From positions 2,626,501-2,690,500 of the forward strand of contig NZ_CP020700.1 in the NCBI RefSeq assembly GCF_003932715.1: DNA of 64,000 nucleotides. The letters are read 5' to 3'. The stretch comes from Streptomyces tsukubensis (GTDB lineage Bacteria > Actinomycetota > Actinomycetes > Streptomycetales > Streptomycetaceae). The translations under genes were made by a program, and so were the position numbers. Under the pieces are notes generated by a model, which saw only the letters and a list, made by a program, of their open reading frames with translations, was not told the DNA's origin and did no database searches. How positions within the stretch are numbered: position 1 is the stretch's first letter; the number at the start of each line of letters is the position of its first letter. Shown piece by piece: positions 53,469 to 62,822 of the stretch.

Positions 53469-56400
53469 ATGTCAGGCATCACCGATGGCCGCGAACCGGT
53501 TGCCGGATTGTACGAACAGCTCATCACGGTGCGGCTGGAGAAGCAGTTGGCCCGCCTCCGCAGCATGGAAGATTGGCGGGTCGTCGAGGGCGAGATCGGA
53601 CCGGAGTCAACCCCTCACGTCCTCGCCCGGCATATCGCCACCTCGGTGCATCAGGCCCTGCAGCAACTGAAGCCCGACCAACAGGTCGACGCCGCCAATC
53701 ACATTCTCGATGCCATTGCCTCACTGACCGATGTACAAGGCTGGGCAGACCTCTCCCTTACGGTTGACCGGATCGTTGCCGGACCTCGCCAACTGCTCGC
53801 CCTGGCGGAGCGGGAGGAGAAGGGCGTCTACACCATGCGGCCGGCCACCCCGTTGTCCGATGCGGCCCTGATCACCAACTCCCCCGATGACCCCAGCCTC
53901 GGTTTTGAACTGCGGGCCGAACTCGCGACCGCAGACAGCGTCGATCTGCTCTGCGCATTCGTCAAGTGGCACGGCCTTCGAGTGCTGGAGCAATCGCTGA
54001 CGGCCGCCCACGCCCGAGGCGTCCCCATCCGTGTCATCACGACGACCTACATCGGGGCCACGGAGCGCCGCGCCCTCGACAAGTTGGTCGAGAAGTTCCA
54101 TGCAGAAGTCAAGATCAACTATGAACTCCGCGCTACTCGCCTCCACGCCAAGGCATGGCTGTTCCGACGCAACAGTGGCTACCACACGGCATATGTGGGC
54201 AGCTCCAACCTGTCAAAGACCGCCCTGCTCGATGGCCTTGAGTGGAACGTACGTCTGTCGTCGGTGACCACACCTGACGTCCTACGCAAGTTCACCGCTA
54301 CCTTCGACTCCTACTGGAGCGAACGGGTCTTCGAGGCCTATGACCCCGAGAAGGATGCGAGCCGCGTCGACCAAGCGCTCCAGCAAGCCAGCCGGGGTAC
54401 AGCAGGTGGACCGGCAGGCCAGCACATCACCTTGTCCGGTCTGGAGGTGCGCCCCTACGCCCACCAGCGCGACATGCTGGAGCGGCTCGACGCCGAACGG
54501 CTCGTTCATGACCGACACCGCAATTTGCTGGTTGCGGCGACGGGCACGGGAAAAACGGTGATGGCCGCGCTTGACTACAAGAATCTAAGAAAGCAGCACG
54601 GCCGGGACCTACGCCTCCTCTTCATTGCCCATCGCCAAGAGATCCTCCGGCAATCGCTGCGCACCTACCAGGATGTACTCACGGACGCCAACTTCGGCGA
54701 AGAGATGCACAGTGGAATCGTTCCTCAGACTCGAAATCACATCTTTGCCAGCGTCCAGTCCTTGCACGCCCAGGCCCTAGATGGATTCGCACCTGATCAT
54801 TTCGATGTCATCGTCATCGACGAGTTCCACCATGGAGTGTCCCCCACCTACCAGAAGATCATCAATCACTTCACACCCATCGAACTGTTGGGCCTGACCG
54901 CCACGCCGGAGCGAATGGACGGCAGAAACGTTCAGGACGAGTTCTTCGAGGGGAGGATTGCCGCCGAGCTTCGCCTGTGGGAGGCGCTGGAGAATGAGCT
55001 CTTGAGCCCCTTCCACTATTTCGGCATCACCGACAACACGGACATGGGGGCCGTTTCCTGGAAGCGTGGAGCTTACGACGTATCCGAACTCAGCAATCTC
55101 TTCACAGGGAACGACGCCCGCGCCCGACTGGTGATCAAAGCCGTCATGGACAAGGTGAGCGATCCCTACACCATGCGCGCCCTGGGGTTTTGCGTCTCCG
55201 TGACGCATGCAGAATTCATGGCGGAATTCTTCCGGCGTGCCAACTTTCGATCTATCGCACTTTCCGGAAACACGCCTCGACAGCAGCGCAAAGAGGCACT
55301 CGACGCTTTGCGCTCCGGTGAACTTCAGATCATCTTCTCCGTTGATCTCTTCAACGAAGGGCTCGATGTACCGGACGTCGACACACTCCTCCTATTGCGT
55401 CCGACCTCCAGCGCCACGGTTTTCCTCCAGCAGTTGGGGCGAGGACTACGCCGGAGCGACGATAAGGCAGTACTCACGGTCTTGGACTTCATCGGCCAAC
55501 ATCGGAAGGAGTTCAGGTTCGAGGAGCAGTTCCGGGCTCTGACGAATCTCACTCGAAACCGCCTGGTCGCCAATATGGAGGGTGATTTCCCACAGCTCCC
55601 CTCGGGATGTCAGATCATTCTGGAGCCCAAGGCGAAGGCACTCATTATTGATAACATCCGCAGCCAGCTGAACGTCAATGTGAATCAACTGGCTCGCGAG
55701 GTCGGCAGGTATGGCGAAACACGGCTGGGTGACTACCTCCGTGAGAGCGGCCGGGAACTGAAGGAGATCTACCGGAGCAGGGAGAACTCATGGACGGGCC
55801 TGCTGCGCCGAGCCCAGCTCCTCAGCGCCCCCTCGCCAGAGGGAGAGATGGCCTTCCTCAAGCGCATTCCGGCGTTCCTCCACGTTGACGACCCGGCCCG
55901 GGCCGCGGCCTACACCAAGCTCCTATCCGACGAAGCCCCTTCCTACGAGGAGCTCGACGAGCGCGAGCAGGCCTATGCTCGGATGTTCTTCTTCTCCCTC
56001 TGGCCCCGCAGCGATTTCGCCAGCTATCAGGAGGGGTTCGACCTCCTCAGCCCTCAGAACGCCTTCCGGGATGAGCTCCGCCAAGTCCTTGCCCATGCGC
56101 TTGACCAAGTGGACCACGTCCCGCTCCCGCTGGGCGGCCCACTGGCCGAGCTCCCCCTCTCCGTACACGCCTCATACAGTCGCGAGGAAATCCTGTCTGG
56201 ACTTGGCTTGGCGCTCGTCGGCGGCCGCCAGCCGGGAGATTTCCGCGAAGGCGCCTTCTGGTGTCCAAGCATCCGCACAGATGCCCTCCTCATCACACTG
56301 GAGAAGAACGAGAAGGACTTTTCACCCCAGACCCGCTACCACGACTACGCCCTCAACGAGTCCCTCTTCCACTGGGAGTCCCAGAACAACACTTCGGAGG

Positions 56401-56630
56401 CAACCGGCGTCGGGAAGAGATACCAAAACCACCGAGCCGAGGGCTCTCATGTCCTCCCGTTCGTGCGCCGATACAAGGAGACGGACATCGGCAGGCCTCA
56501 GCCGTGGATGCTGCTCGGACCGGCCGATTACGTCGACCACCAAGGCAACAAGCCGATGGGGATCACCTGGCGACTCCAGCATGAGATGCCAGCCGATGTG
56601 TGGACCTACTCCACCATCGCCACCGGGTAA
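53469..56630 (+). CDS. PLD nuclease-SF2 helicase-DUF3427 protein, SauUSI-like type IV restriction enzyme
   Basis: The 1053-aa protein has a phospholipase-D nuclease domain with RLHAKAWLF (His226, Lys228) and GSSNLS (244-249). An SF2 helicase/translocase follows with AATGTGKT (356-363), VIDEFHH (449-455), LTATPERMDG (476-485) and QQLGRGLRR (654-662). A C-terminal region of about 360 aa (about 690-1050) is typical of DUF3427. This domain order is that of SauUSI of Staphylococcus aureus, which cuts cytosine-methylated DNA using ATP. Activity and specificity here are inferred. The gene uses many A/T-ending codons (for example 54560-55650), unlike its neighbours. It stands alone with no methylase gene, as expected for type IV enzymes. 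It is probably horizontally acquired. Confidence 0.85.
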   Translation: MSGITDGREPVAGLYEQLITVRLEKQLARLRSMEDWRVVEGEIGPESTPHVLARHIATSVHQALQQLKPDQQVDAANHILDAIASLTDVQGWADLSLTVDRIVAGPRQLLALAEREEKGVYTMRPATPLSDAALITNSPDDPSLGFELRAELATADSVDLLCAFVKWHGLRVLEQSLTAAHARGVPIRVITTTYIGATERRALDKLVEKFHAEVKINYELRATRLHAKAWLFRRNSGYHTAYVGSSNLSKTALLDGLEWNVRLSSVTTPDVLRKFTATFDSYWSERVFEAYDPEKDASRVDQALQQASRGTAGGPAGQHITLSGLEVRPYAHQRDMLERLDAERLVHDRHRNLLVAATGTGKTVMAALDYKNLRKQHGRDLRLLFIAHRQEILRQSLRTYQDVLTDANFGEEMHSGIVPQTRNHIFASVQSLHAQALDGFAPDHFDVIVIDEFHHGVSPTYQKIINHFTPIELLGLTATPERMDGRNVQDEFFEGRIAAELRLWEALENELLSPFHYFGITDNTDMGAVSWKRGAYDVSELSNLFTGNDARARLVIKAVMDKVSDPYTMRALGFCVSVTHAEFMAEFFRRANFRSIALSGNTPRQQRKEALDALRSGELQIIFSVDLFNEGLDVPDVDTLLLLRPTSSATVFLQQLGRGLRRSDDKAVLTVLDFIGQHRKEFRFEEQFRALTNLTRNRLVANMEGDFPQLPSGCQIILEPKAKALIIDNIRSQLNVNVNQLAREVGRYGETRLGDYLRESGRELKEIYRSRENSWTGLLRRAQLLSAPSPEGEMAFLKRIPAFLHVDDPARAAAYTKLLSDEAPSYEELDEREQAYARMFFFSLWPRSDFASYQEGFDLLSPQNAFRDELRQVLAHALDQVDHVPLPLGGPLAELPLSVHASYSREEILSGLGLALVGGRQPGDFREGAFWCPSIRTDALLITLEKNEKDFSPQTRYHDYALNESLFHWESQNNTSEATGVGKRYQNHRAEGSHVLPFVRRYKETDIGRPQPWMLLGPADYVDHQGNKPMGITWRLQHEMPADVWTYSTIATG

Positions 56631-56930
56631 CAGCCAGGACGCCCACACCTGACACAGCATCAGAGATGTGGTACTAGATGCCCCTACCAACAGAACCACT
56701 GCAGGTCACGAAGGAGCCGACACGGCAGAGGGCGCACCCGGCTAGCCGAGAATTCGAGCAGACGATCGAACGACTCAAGATCGTTCTGGCTTGTTTTGCA
56801 CGCTTTGCGATGGCCGAGCGCACCGGCTTCATCACGACTCGGCATCATCTGCACCCATGACCCCCCGTTTTCCCGCCCGGAACGCCATGCTCAGCCCTCT
56901 CGGAACTGTTCTGTCTGTCTTGGGGTGCAC
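56631..56930. other. Atypical intergenic stretch after the SauUSI-like gene
   Basis: The 300-bp stretch is less GC-rich than usual, like the preceding gene. A 60-codon frame from 56678 has no ribosome-binding site or recognisable protein character. No terminal repeats or integrase remains are seen. It is probably the right-hand end of the acquired segment. Confidence 0.45.
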
Positions 56931-57428
56931 ATGTCGCCGATATATGCGCGTGGGCGCATCGCTCTAACCACTGCGGGGGTTGTCGCCCTGCTGGGGGCGG
57001 TGGTCGGTTGTGGAGTGGAAACGGCTGGGAAGGAGGACACGGCGCCGGGAAGCACCGGTGTGGGGACTGCCGAGGCGTCCGCCACGGGCTCTGATCAGGG
57101 GAGTCTGTTGCTGCGGGACGACGAGGGGCAGGCCGTGACCGCCGAGGAATTGGTGGTGAAGGTGTTGTCCAACGACGCCGTGAACCTGGCCGACGGGACC
57201 GGGATGCCGCTGGCCCAGGCGCAGGAGGACGGGGATGTGCAGATCACCGTCGAGAGCGGGCCCGGGAGCGGAACCGCGAAGGTGGAGGACGGGGCGATCC
57301 TGTACACGTCCAACCCCGACTACGAGGGCCAGGACGTGATCCACTACCGGGTGACGTTCAAGGGGGCCAAGGAGCCCATGACGGCGAGCGCCGAGCTGCG
57401 GATCAGTGTGAGGCCCGGCGAGAAGTAG
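56931..57428 (+). CDS. Lipoprotein with bacterial Ig-like (Big_9) domain
   Basis: The 165-aa protein has a signal peptide (MSPIYARGRIALTTAGVVALLGAV) ending in the lipobox VVGC (Cys at about 27), so it is probably a membrane-anchored lipoprotein. After a Ser/Thr/Gly linker, the C-terminal domain (about 60-160: VVKVLSNDAVNLADG, SGTAKVEDGAILYTSNPDYEGQDVIHYRV) matches the cadherin-like Big_9 repeat, with the typical LxND and Y-P-x-Y-x-G-x-D-x-x-x-Y signature. A single such domain on a lipoprotein suggests an adhesion or structural role, unproven. Confidence 0.8.
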   Translation: MSPIYARGRIALTTAGVVALLGAVVGCGVETAGKEDTAPGSTGVGTAEASATGSDQGSLLLRDDEGQAVTAEELVVKVLSNDAVNLADGTGMPLAQAQEDGDVQITVESGPGSGTAKVEDGAILYTSNPDYEGQDVIHYRVTFKGAKEPMTASAELRISVRPGEK

Positions 57429-57640
57429 CCGGATGCCCCGTTCCCGGCGGCCGGCCTCGGGGGTGGCCTCGGGCAGCCGGGAACGGGATGGCCGCGGCGG
57501 CCGGGGGGACATGGCCGGTCGCCGCAGTGCCGGAGAGGGCCCCGCTCCGTTGCGGGTCCTCTGCCCTGGAAACGGACGCGGACCCCGGATCGGTTCACTC
57601 GGGGGCGTACATCCGGGGCAGAGAATTGCCGCGGCCGCCG

Positions 57641-59083
57641 TCAGCCGCCGAAGGCGTGCACCACGGTGTAGATCAGCAGTCCCGCGAGCGCGCCGACCAC
57701 CGTGCCGTTGATCCTGATGAACTGCAGATCGCGGCCGATGTGCGCTTCGATCTTGCGCGACGTGTGCTCGGCGTCCCAGCTCGCCACGGTGTCGGAGATC
57801 AGCGAGGTGATCTCACCGCGGTAGGTGGTGACCACATAGACCGCCGCGTCCTCGACCCAGCCGTCGAGCTTCCCCTGGAGCCGCTCGTCCGTCGCGAGCT
57901 TCGCGCCCAGGCTGAGCAGCGAGGCCCGCGCGCGCAGGCGCAGTTCGCTCCGGTCGTCCTCCGCGGCCGAGATGATCATGGTGCGGACGGAGGACCAGGC
58001 GGACGCGATCACGTCCTGTACCTCGGTACGGGAGAGGAGGTCCGACTTCATCCGCTCCACCCGGGCCCGGGTCTCCGTATCGGACTGGAGGTCGGAGGCG
58101 AAGTCGGTGAGGAAGCGGTCGATGGCATCGCGCGCCGGGTGGCCCGGCATATCGCGCATCTCGGTGATGAAGCGGAGCAGCTCGCGGTAGACCCGCTCGC
58201 CGACCTTGCGGTCCACGAAGCGCGGGGTCCAGCCCGGTGCCCCGCCCTCGACCGCGTCCATCACGGAGTCGGCGTGCTCGACCAGCCAGTCGTGGGCGCG
58301 GGCGCAGATCAGGTCGACGGCCTTGTGGTGGGCACCGTCGGAGACCACCTTCTCCAGGGTCTTCCCGACCCCGGGCGCGATCTCCACGGCGTTCGCCCGG
58401 CGGGTGATCGCCTCACCGACGACGGCCTGGACGTCGGAGTCCCGCAGGACGGTCAGCGCCCCGCGCAGGGCCGTGGACAGCTCGGCCGTCACCCGGTCCG
58501 CATGCTCCGGTTCGGAGAGCCACATGCCGAGCCTGCGGCCGATTCCCAGGGCGCGCAGCCGGGCCCGTACGACGTCCTCGGAGAGGAAGTTCTCGCCGAC
58601 GAAGGTGCCCAGAGAGGCGCCGAGCTGGTCCTTCTTGTTCGGGATGATCGCCGTGTGCGGGATCGGCAGGCCCAGGGGGTGCCGGAAGAGGGCGGTCACC
58701 GCGAACCAGTCCGCGAGCGCGCCGACCATACCGGCCTCCGCCGCCGCGGCCACATAGCCGGCCCAGGGGCCGGCGCCGGAGTTCTTCGCCCAGGTCGCGA
58801 GGGCGAAGACCAGGGCCACGAAGAGCAGCAGACCGGTCGCCATCGTCTTCATCCGGCGCACGCCCCGCTGCTTCTCGGCGTCCGCCTCGGTGTAGGCGAA
58901 GGAGGGCAGACCGGAGCGGGGGGCACGGCCGCCCCCGCCCCCGCCGGTGCGCCGCGCCCCGGCGGCCGGAGGTCCCGCCGCGAGCGGCGGACGGCCGGCC
59001 TCCGGTGCCGGTGACCGGCCGTCGGCCGTCTTTCCGCCCTCGGAGGCCGGTTCTTCCGGCTGCTCCCGTTCCGTACTGTTCAT
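57641..59083 (-). CDS. DUF445-family membrane protein
   Basis: The 480-aa protein has a disordered N-terminus (about 1-70), a TM helix (about 80-98, MATGLLLFVALVFALATWA), a second hydrophobic part with GALADWFAVTALFRHPLGLPIPHTAIIPNKK (about 118-148), a long helical periplasmic or cytosolic part, and a C-terminal TM (INGTVVGALAGLLIYTVVHAF). The ADWFAVTALFRHPLG signature defines DUF445 (YjiN/YheB). The ATG at 59083 follows GGAGCAGG. The function of the family is not known. Confidence 0.88.
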   Translation of the reverse strand: MNSTEREQPEEPASEGGKTADGRSPAPEAGRPPLAAGPPAAGARRTGGGGGGRAPRSGLPSFAYTEADAEKQRGVRRMKTMATGLLLFVALVFALATWAKNSGAGPWAGYVAAAAEAGMVGALADWFAVTALFRHPLGLPIPHTAIIPNKKDQLGASLGTFVGENFLSEDVVRARLRALGIGRRLGMWLSEPEHADRVTAELSTALRGALTVLRDSDVQAVVGEAITRRANAVEIAPGVGKTLEKVVSDGAHHKAVDLICARAHDWLVEHADSVMDAVEGGAPGWTPRFVDRKVGERVYRELLRFITEMRDMPGHPARDAIDRFLTDFASDLQSDTETRARVERMKSDLLSRTEVQDVIASAWSSVRTMIISAAEDDRSELRLRARASLLSLGAKLATDERLQGKLDGWVEDAAVYVVTTYRGEITSLISDTVASWDAEHTSRKIEAHIGRDLQFIRINGTVVGALAGLLIYTVVHAFGG

Positions 59084-59206
59084 CCTGCTCCACCCGTCCA
59101 CGCGCACCCCGTACACATTGTCCCTGCCTCAGGGACTCCCGGGGCGCACCCGGAGTTCCCGCCGCGCGGAAGCAGGTGCGGAAGCGGGTACGGAAGCAGG
59201 TGCCGT

Positions 59207-59902
59207 TCAGCCGAGCCGGCGGTGGTCTTCGCCCTCGCTGAGCCGGCTACGGCTGCGGGCTTCCCGCTCGCGCTCGGCCTTCTGGCGCTGCCGGTCGGCC
59301 TTGGTCCGCTTGCGGGTGACGACGACACCGCCCATCAGGGCCAGGCCCTGGACGCGGATACGGGGAGCGGCCGGGTCGATCCGGGGCTCCACGCCGCCTT
59401 CTTCGCGGAAGCGGCCCATGACCCGGGCGCCGGTGACCTCGACCGTGACCTCCGGGGGTACGGTGATGTCGATCCGGCCCATGATCGACCAGCAGCGGAC
59501 GGTGATCTCACGGTCCTCGAAGTTCGCTTCCCGTAGATCCAGATCGCCGCCGCCCATCAGCGCGAACGCCTTGAAGACCCGGGGCACGGTCCAGCCGCCC
59601 CGGCGGTCGAAGCCGCCCCAGAGGGCGAAGGCCTGCTGGGAGGTGGCCCGGCCGCCGATGCGGTCGGTCCAGCGCTGCGGCGCCTGTCCGGCGGCCGCGG
59701 AGGGGGAACCACCGCGGGAGTTCCCGGGCAGATCGTTGACGAGTAATTCCAGGTCACCGCTGGTCCGGGCGCGATAGGCCGCATCGAGTCGCTCGTTGAA
59801 CTCGTCCATGCTGAGCCGGCCCTCCGCCACCGCCTCCCGGAGCCGTTCAGTGATCCGTTCACGTTCGGTGTCCGAGGCACGCATCTCGGGGAGTTCACTC
59901 AT
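59207..59902 (-). CDS. DUF1707 protein with LiaF-like C-terminal domain
   Basis: The 231-aa protein begins with the DUF1707 SHOCT-like module (about 7-60: MRASDTERERITERLREAVAEGRLSMDEFNERLDAAYRARTSGDLELLVNDLP). The second half has beta-strand repeats around FKAFALMGGGDLDLREANFEDREITVRCWSIMGRIDITVPPEV, as in the cell-wall-active antibiotics response (LiaF/VraT-like) domain. It may sense or respond to envelope stress. No membrane segment is seen. I chose the ATG at 59902; an earlier one lies six codons upstream. It is adjacent to an ABC exporter on the same strand. Confidence 0.83.
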   Translation of the reverse strand: MSELPEMRASDTERERITERLREAVAEGRLSMDEFNERLDAAYRARTSGDLELLVNDLPGNSRGGSPSAAAGQAPQRWTDRIGGRATSQQAFALWGGFDRRGGWTVPRVFKAFALMGGGDLDLREANFEDREITVRCWSIMGRIDITVPPEVTVEVTGARVMGRFREEGGVEPRIDPAAPRIRVQGLALMGGVVVTRKRTKADRQRQKAEREREARSRSRLSEGEDHRRLG

Positions 59903-59916
59903 GAGGTAAAGGATAG

Positions 59917-60960
59917 TCAAACTCTGCTCCGGCCCCCGGGGCGATCCGCGTACATCCTGGCGATCACGGCTTCGATGTCCGGTTCACGTACCGAAAGATC
60001 CACCACCGGGTAGGCGGCGGCGAGTTCGGCCACCAGGGGGGCCGCCGACCGGTCCGCGGGGAAGGCCAGCCACTGCCGCGGGCCCTCGACCCGTACCGTA
60101 CGGGCCAGTCCGGTCTCCAGCGGCGGCAGTTCGCGTGCCAGGTCGACGACGAGGATCCGCTCGCTCTCGCCCGCCTCGTGGAGTCCGGCGAGGGGACCGT
60201 CGTACATCAGTTTGCCGTGGTCGATGACCATCACCCGGCGGCACAACTGCTCGATATCGGTCAGATCGTGGGTGGTCAGCAGGATGGTGACGGACCGTTC
60301 GGCGTTGAGTTCGCGCAGGAACTCCCGGACCTTCGCCTTGGAGACGACGTCGAGGCCGATCGTCGGCTCGTCGAGATAGAGGACCTCGGGGTCGTGCAGC
60401 AGGGCCGCCGCGATATCGCCGCGCATCCGCTGGCCGAGCGACAGCTGCCGTACCGGCACGTCCATGAGCCGGCCCAGGTCGAGCAGGTCCACACAGCGGT
60501 CGAGGTTCTCCCGGAACCGGCGGTCCGGGATCCGGTACATCCGGTGGACCAGCCGGTACGAGTCCCTCAGCGGCAGGTCCCACCAGAGCGTCGTGCGCTG
60601 GCCGAAGACCACCCCGATCCGGCGCGCCAGGACGGTGCGTTCGCGCGCGGGGTCGATCCCGGCGACCCGGACCCGGCCGCCGCTGGGGGTGAGGATGCCG
60701 GTGAGCATTTTGATCGTGGTGGACTTGCCGGCGCCGTTCGGGCCGATGTAGCCGACCATCTCGCCGCGCGGGACGGTGAAGGAGATCCCGTCCACGGCCC
60801 TCACCTGCTGTTTCTCCCGTCGCAGCAGTCCCGCGCGCTTACGGATGTCGAAGACCTTCTCCACGTCGGTCAGCTCGATGACGGGGGCGGGGACGGACGA
60901 GGGGCGGGAGGCGGGAACAGGGGAGCCGGGGGCTGCGGGGGTTGTGTGGGGGTCGGTCAT
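59917..60960 (-). CDS. ABC-2-type exporter ATPase
   Basis: The 347-aa ATPase has an N-terminal Pro/Ser extension (1-27). Walker A is GPNGAGKSTT (about 73-82). The Q-loop region is GVVFGQRTTLWWDLPL, the signature is LSLGQRMRGDIAAALL, Walker B is VLYLDEPTIGLD and the H-loop is LLTTHD. The sequence GQRTTLWWDLP is characteristic of the ATPase paired with DUF990/ABC2_membrane_6 permeases. It forms an export system with the two upstream genes. The substrate is unknown. Confidence 0.9.
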   Translation of the reverse strand: MTDPHTTPAAPGSPVPASRPSSVPAPVIELTDVEKVFDIRKRAGLLRREKQQVRAVDGISFTVPRGEMVGYIGPNGAGKSTTIKMLTGILTPSGGRVRVAGIDPARERTVLARRIGVVFGQRTTLWWDLPLRDSYRLVHRMYRIPDRRFRENLDRCVDLLDLGRLMDVPVRQLSLGQRMRGDIAAALLHDPEVLYLDEPTIGLDVVSKAKVREFLRELNAERSVTILLTTHDLTDIEQLCRRVMVIDHGKLMYDGPLAGLHEAGESERILVVDLARELPPLETGLARTVRVEGPRQWLAFPADRSAAPLVAELAAAYPVVDLSVREPDIEAVIARMYADRPGGRSRV

Positions 60961-60969
60961 GGCGGGCGG

Positions 60970-61812
60970 TCAGCTCCCTGTGCTGCGGTAGGTACGGAGG
61001 CCCGCGCGCCACGCCAGCCCGGCGAGCGCACAGGCGGCCGCCGCGACGAAGGGCGGCGCGAAGGCCAGCCACTGCGGGACGTCCAGCGGATAGGGCCGCC
61101 CCAGGACGTACAGTCCGGGCAGCCAGTTCACGAAGGCGAGCGGTACGACGAAGGTCACGCCCCGCACCAGGTCCTGGGCGAAGACCGTCGGCGGGTACTG
61201 GAGCATGGTCACCCCGCCGTAGGTGAAGGAGTTCTGTACCTCGGCGGCGTCCTGCGCCCAGAACTGGAACGCCGCCCCGGCCACGAAGACGGCACCGAAC
61301 AGCACCCCGCCGCTGATCACCATCACGGGCACCAGCAGCACCTTGGCGGGGGTCCACGCCACATCCGTCACGGCCAGTCCGTAGCCGAGGACCACCAGCC
61401 CCTGCGTGACCCGGCCCACCCGGCGCAGCGCGAAGCGGTCGGCGGCGAGCTGGGCCAGGACGGGTACGGGACGGACGAGGAAGGTGTCGAGGGTGCCGTC
61501 GCGCACCCGCCGCCCCAGCCGGTCGGTGGAGCCCAGGAAGAGATCGGTGAGGCCGAAGGCGGTGGAGGCGGTGCCGTAGAGGAAGGCGATCTCGCCGAGC
61601 GGATAGCCGCCGAGTGCGTCCACATGGGAGAACATCAGCATCACGGCGACGAAGTCGAAGGCGCTGAAGGCGAAGCTCGCGAAGACGGCGAGCACGAAGG
61701 ACGCCCGGTAGGCCAGGGTGGAGCGGATCCACATGGCCGTGATCAGTCCGTACGCCCGCAGGGCGGCGAGCCCCGCCCGCTCCTCCCGGTACCCGGCCAC
61801 CCGCTCAGCCAC
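60970..61812 (-). CDS. ABC-2-type permease (DUF990 family), subunit 2
   Basis: The 280-aa membrane protein has six hydrophobic segments between about 28 and 270. Typical parts are STLAYRASFVLAVFASFAFSAFDFVAVMLMF, LDTFLVRPVPVLAQLAADRF and a C-terminal FAPPFVAAAACALAGLAW. The GTG at 61812 overlaps the upstream permease stop by 8 bp. It works with the ATPase 9 bp downstream. Confidence 0.88.
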   Translation of the reverse strand: MAERVAGYREERAGLAALRAYGLITAMWIRSTLAYRASFVLAVFASFAFSAFDFVAVMLMFSHVDALGGYPLGEIAFLYGTASTAFGLTDLFLGSTDRLGRRVRDGTLDTFLVRPVPVLAQLAADRFALRRVGRVTQGLVVLGYGLAVTDVAWTPAKVLLVPVMVISGGVLFGAVFVAGAAFQFWAQDAAEVQNSFTYGGVTMLQYPPTVFAQDLVRGVTFVVPLAFVNWLPGLYVLGRPYPLDVPQWLAFAPPFVAAAACALAGLAWRAGLRTYRSTGS

Positions 61813-62605
61813 CCTGGACCACCACCCTCCGTGTCGCCGTCGCCTGAAGGAGCCGTCCGGCCGTCAGCAGGACCGCCGCCCACCCGGCCTGGAAGGCGTA
61901 CGCCCCCGCCAGCTCCCAGCCTGTGCGCTTGCCCAGCAGCACATCGGCCGGGATCTGGAGGTACGAGGACCAGGGCAGCGCCCGTGCGATCTCCCCCAGC
62001 ACCCCGGGGAAGACGTTGAGCGGCAGCAGCATCCCGGAGAAGAACGTCCCCGCCAGCGCGCTCAGCTGCATCACCCCCGCGCCGTCGAGCAGCCAGAACG
62101 CGGAGAGCGCCACCAGGTAGCGGATCGCGAAGCTGACCACGAGCCCCAGCCAGATCGCGGCCAGGAACGCGGCCCAGGTCAGCGGGGAGGCCGGCAGGGC
62201 CAGATCGAAGACGAACGCGCCGACGCCCATGGGGACGATCCCACGGCCCAGCAGCTGGAACGCGGCCCGGCCGAGGTCCCCGGCCAGCCAGAAGAGCTGC
62301 AGGTCCACGGGCCGGTAGAGGTCGATGGCGATATCGCCGCTGCGGATCCGTTCGATCAGTTCGCCCTCGAAGCCGCCGCCCATCATCGCGCAGGCGGTCA
62401 GCAGCGCCTGGCCCAGCCAGACATAGGTGAGGGCCTCGTCCAGACCGTAGCCGCCGAGCCGCGGCCGCTGGTCCCAGAGGGCGATGTAGGTGGCCGCGAT
62501 GATGAAGCCGAAGACGATGTTGGTGAACATCCCGGCCGCGGTGGCCATCCGATAGGCGGCGAAACGGCGGAATCCGCCGACGGCCACGACTCCGTACAGC
62601 CGCAC
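61805..62605 (-). CDS. ABC-2-type permease (DUF990 family), subunit 1
   Basis: The 266-aa membrane protein starts at a GTG with GGGAGGGAAA upstream. It has six hydrophobic stretches and LDEALTYVWLGQALLTACAMMGGGFEGELIERIRSGDIAIDLYRPVDLQLFWLAGDLGRA, a signature block of this permease family. It is the first gene of the three-gene exporter operon (permease, permease, ATPase) and is divergent from the penicillin-binding protein gene. Confidence 0.88.
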   Translation of the reverse strand: MRLYGVVAVGGFRRFAAYRMATAAGMFTNIVFGFIIAATYIALWDQRPRLGGYGLDEALTYVWLGQALLTACAMMGGGFEGELIERIRSGDIAIDLYRPVDLQLFWLAGDLGRAAFQLLGRGIVPMGVGAFVFDLALPASPLTWAAFLAAIWLGLVVSFAIRYLVALSAFWLLDGAGVMQLSALAGTFFSGMLLPLNVFPGVLGEIARALPWSSYLQIPADVLLGKRTGWELAGAYAFQAGWAAVLLTAGRLLQATATRRVVVQGG

Positions 62606-62822
62606 GTGCGTTTCCCTCCCCGGGCGCTGGTCGTTGTCCTCGGTATCGCGTGCGGCATGCGGCGTACGCAGCACTCGGTGCAGTGGAGTGCGGTGCCGCG
62701 CCGTCGTCGCGCCAAAACGCTGGAGCCTAGTACGCGCCACCGCGCCGCGCGACCCGTTTTCGCCGGGATCCCCACCCGCGGGGGTCCGGGGAACAGCAGA
62801 CCGAAAAGTGCAGTATGTGCCT

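Noticed and set aside
56678..56860. 60-codon frame after the SauUSI-like gene
   Set aside because: No ribosome-binding site, no recognisable protein character; kept only as part of the intergenic description.
53387..56930. Flanking direct repeats that would mark a mobile island around the SauUSI-like gene
   Set aside because: Short similarities such as CACCTGA on both sides are too brief to be more than chance.
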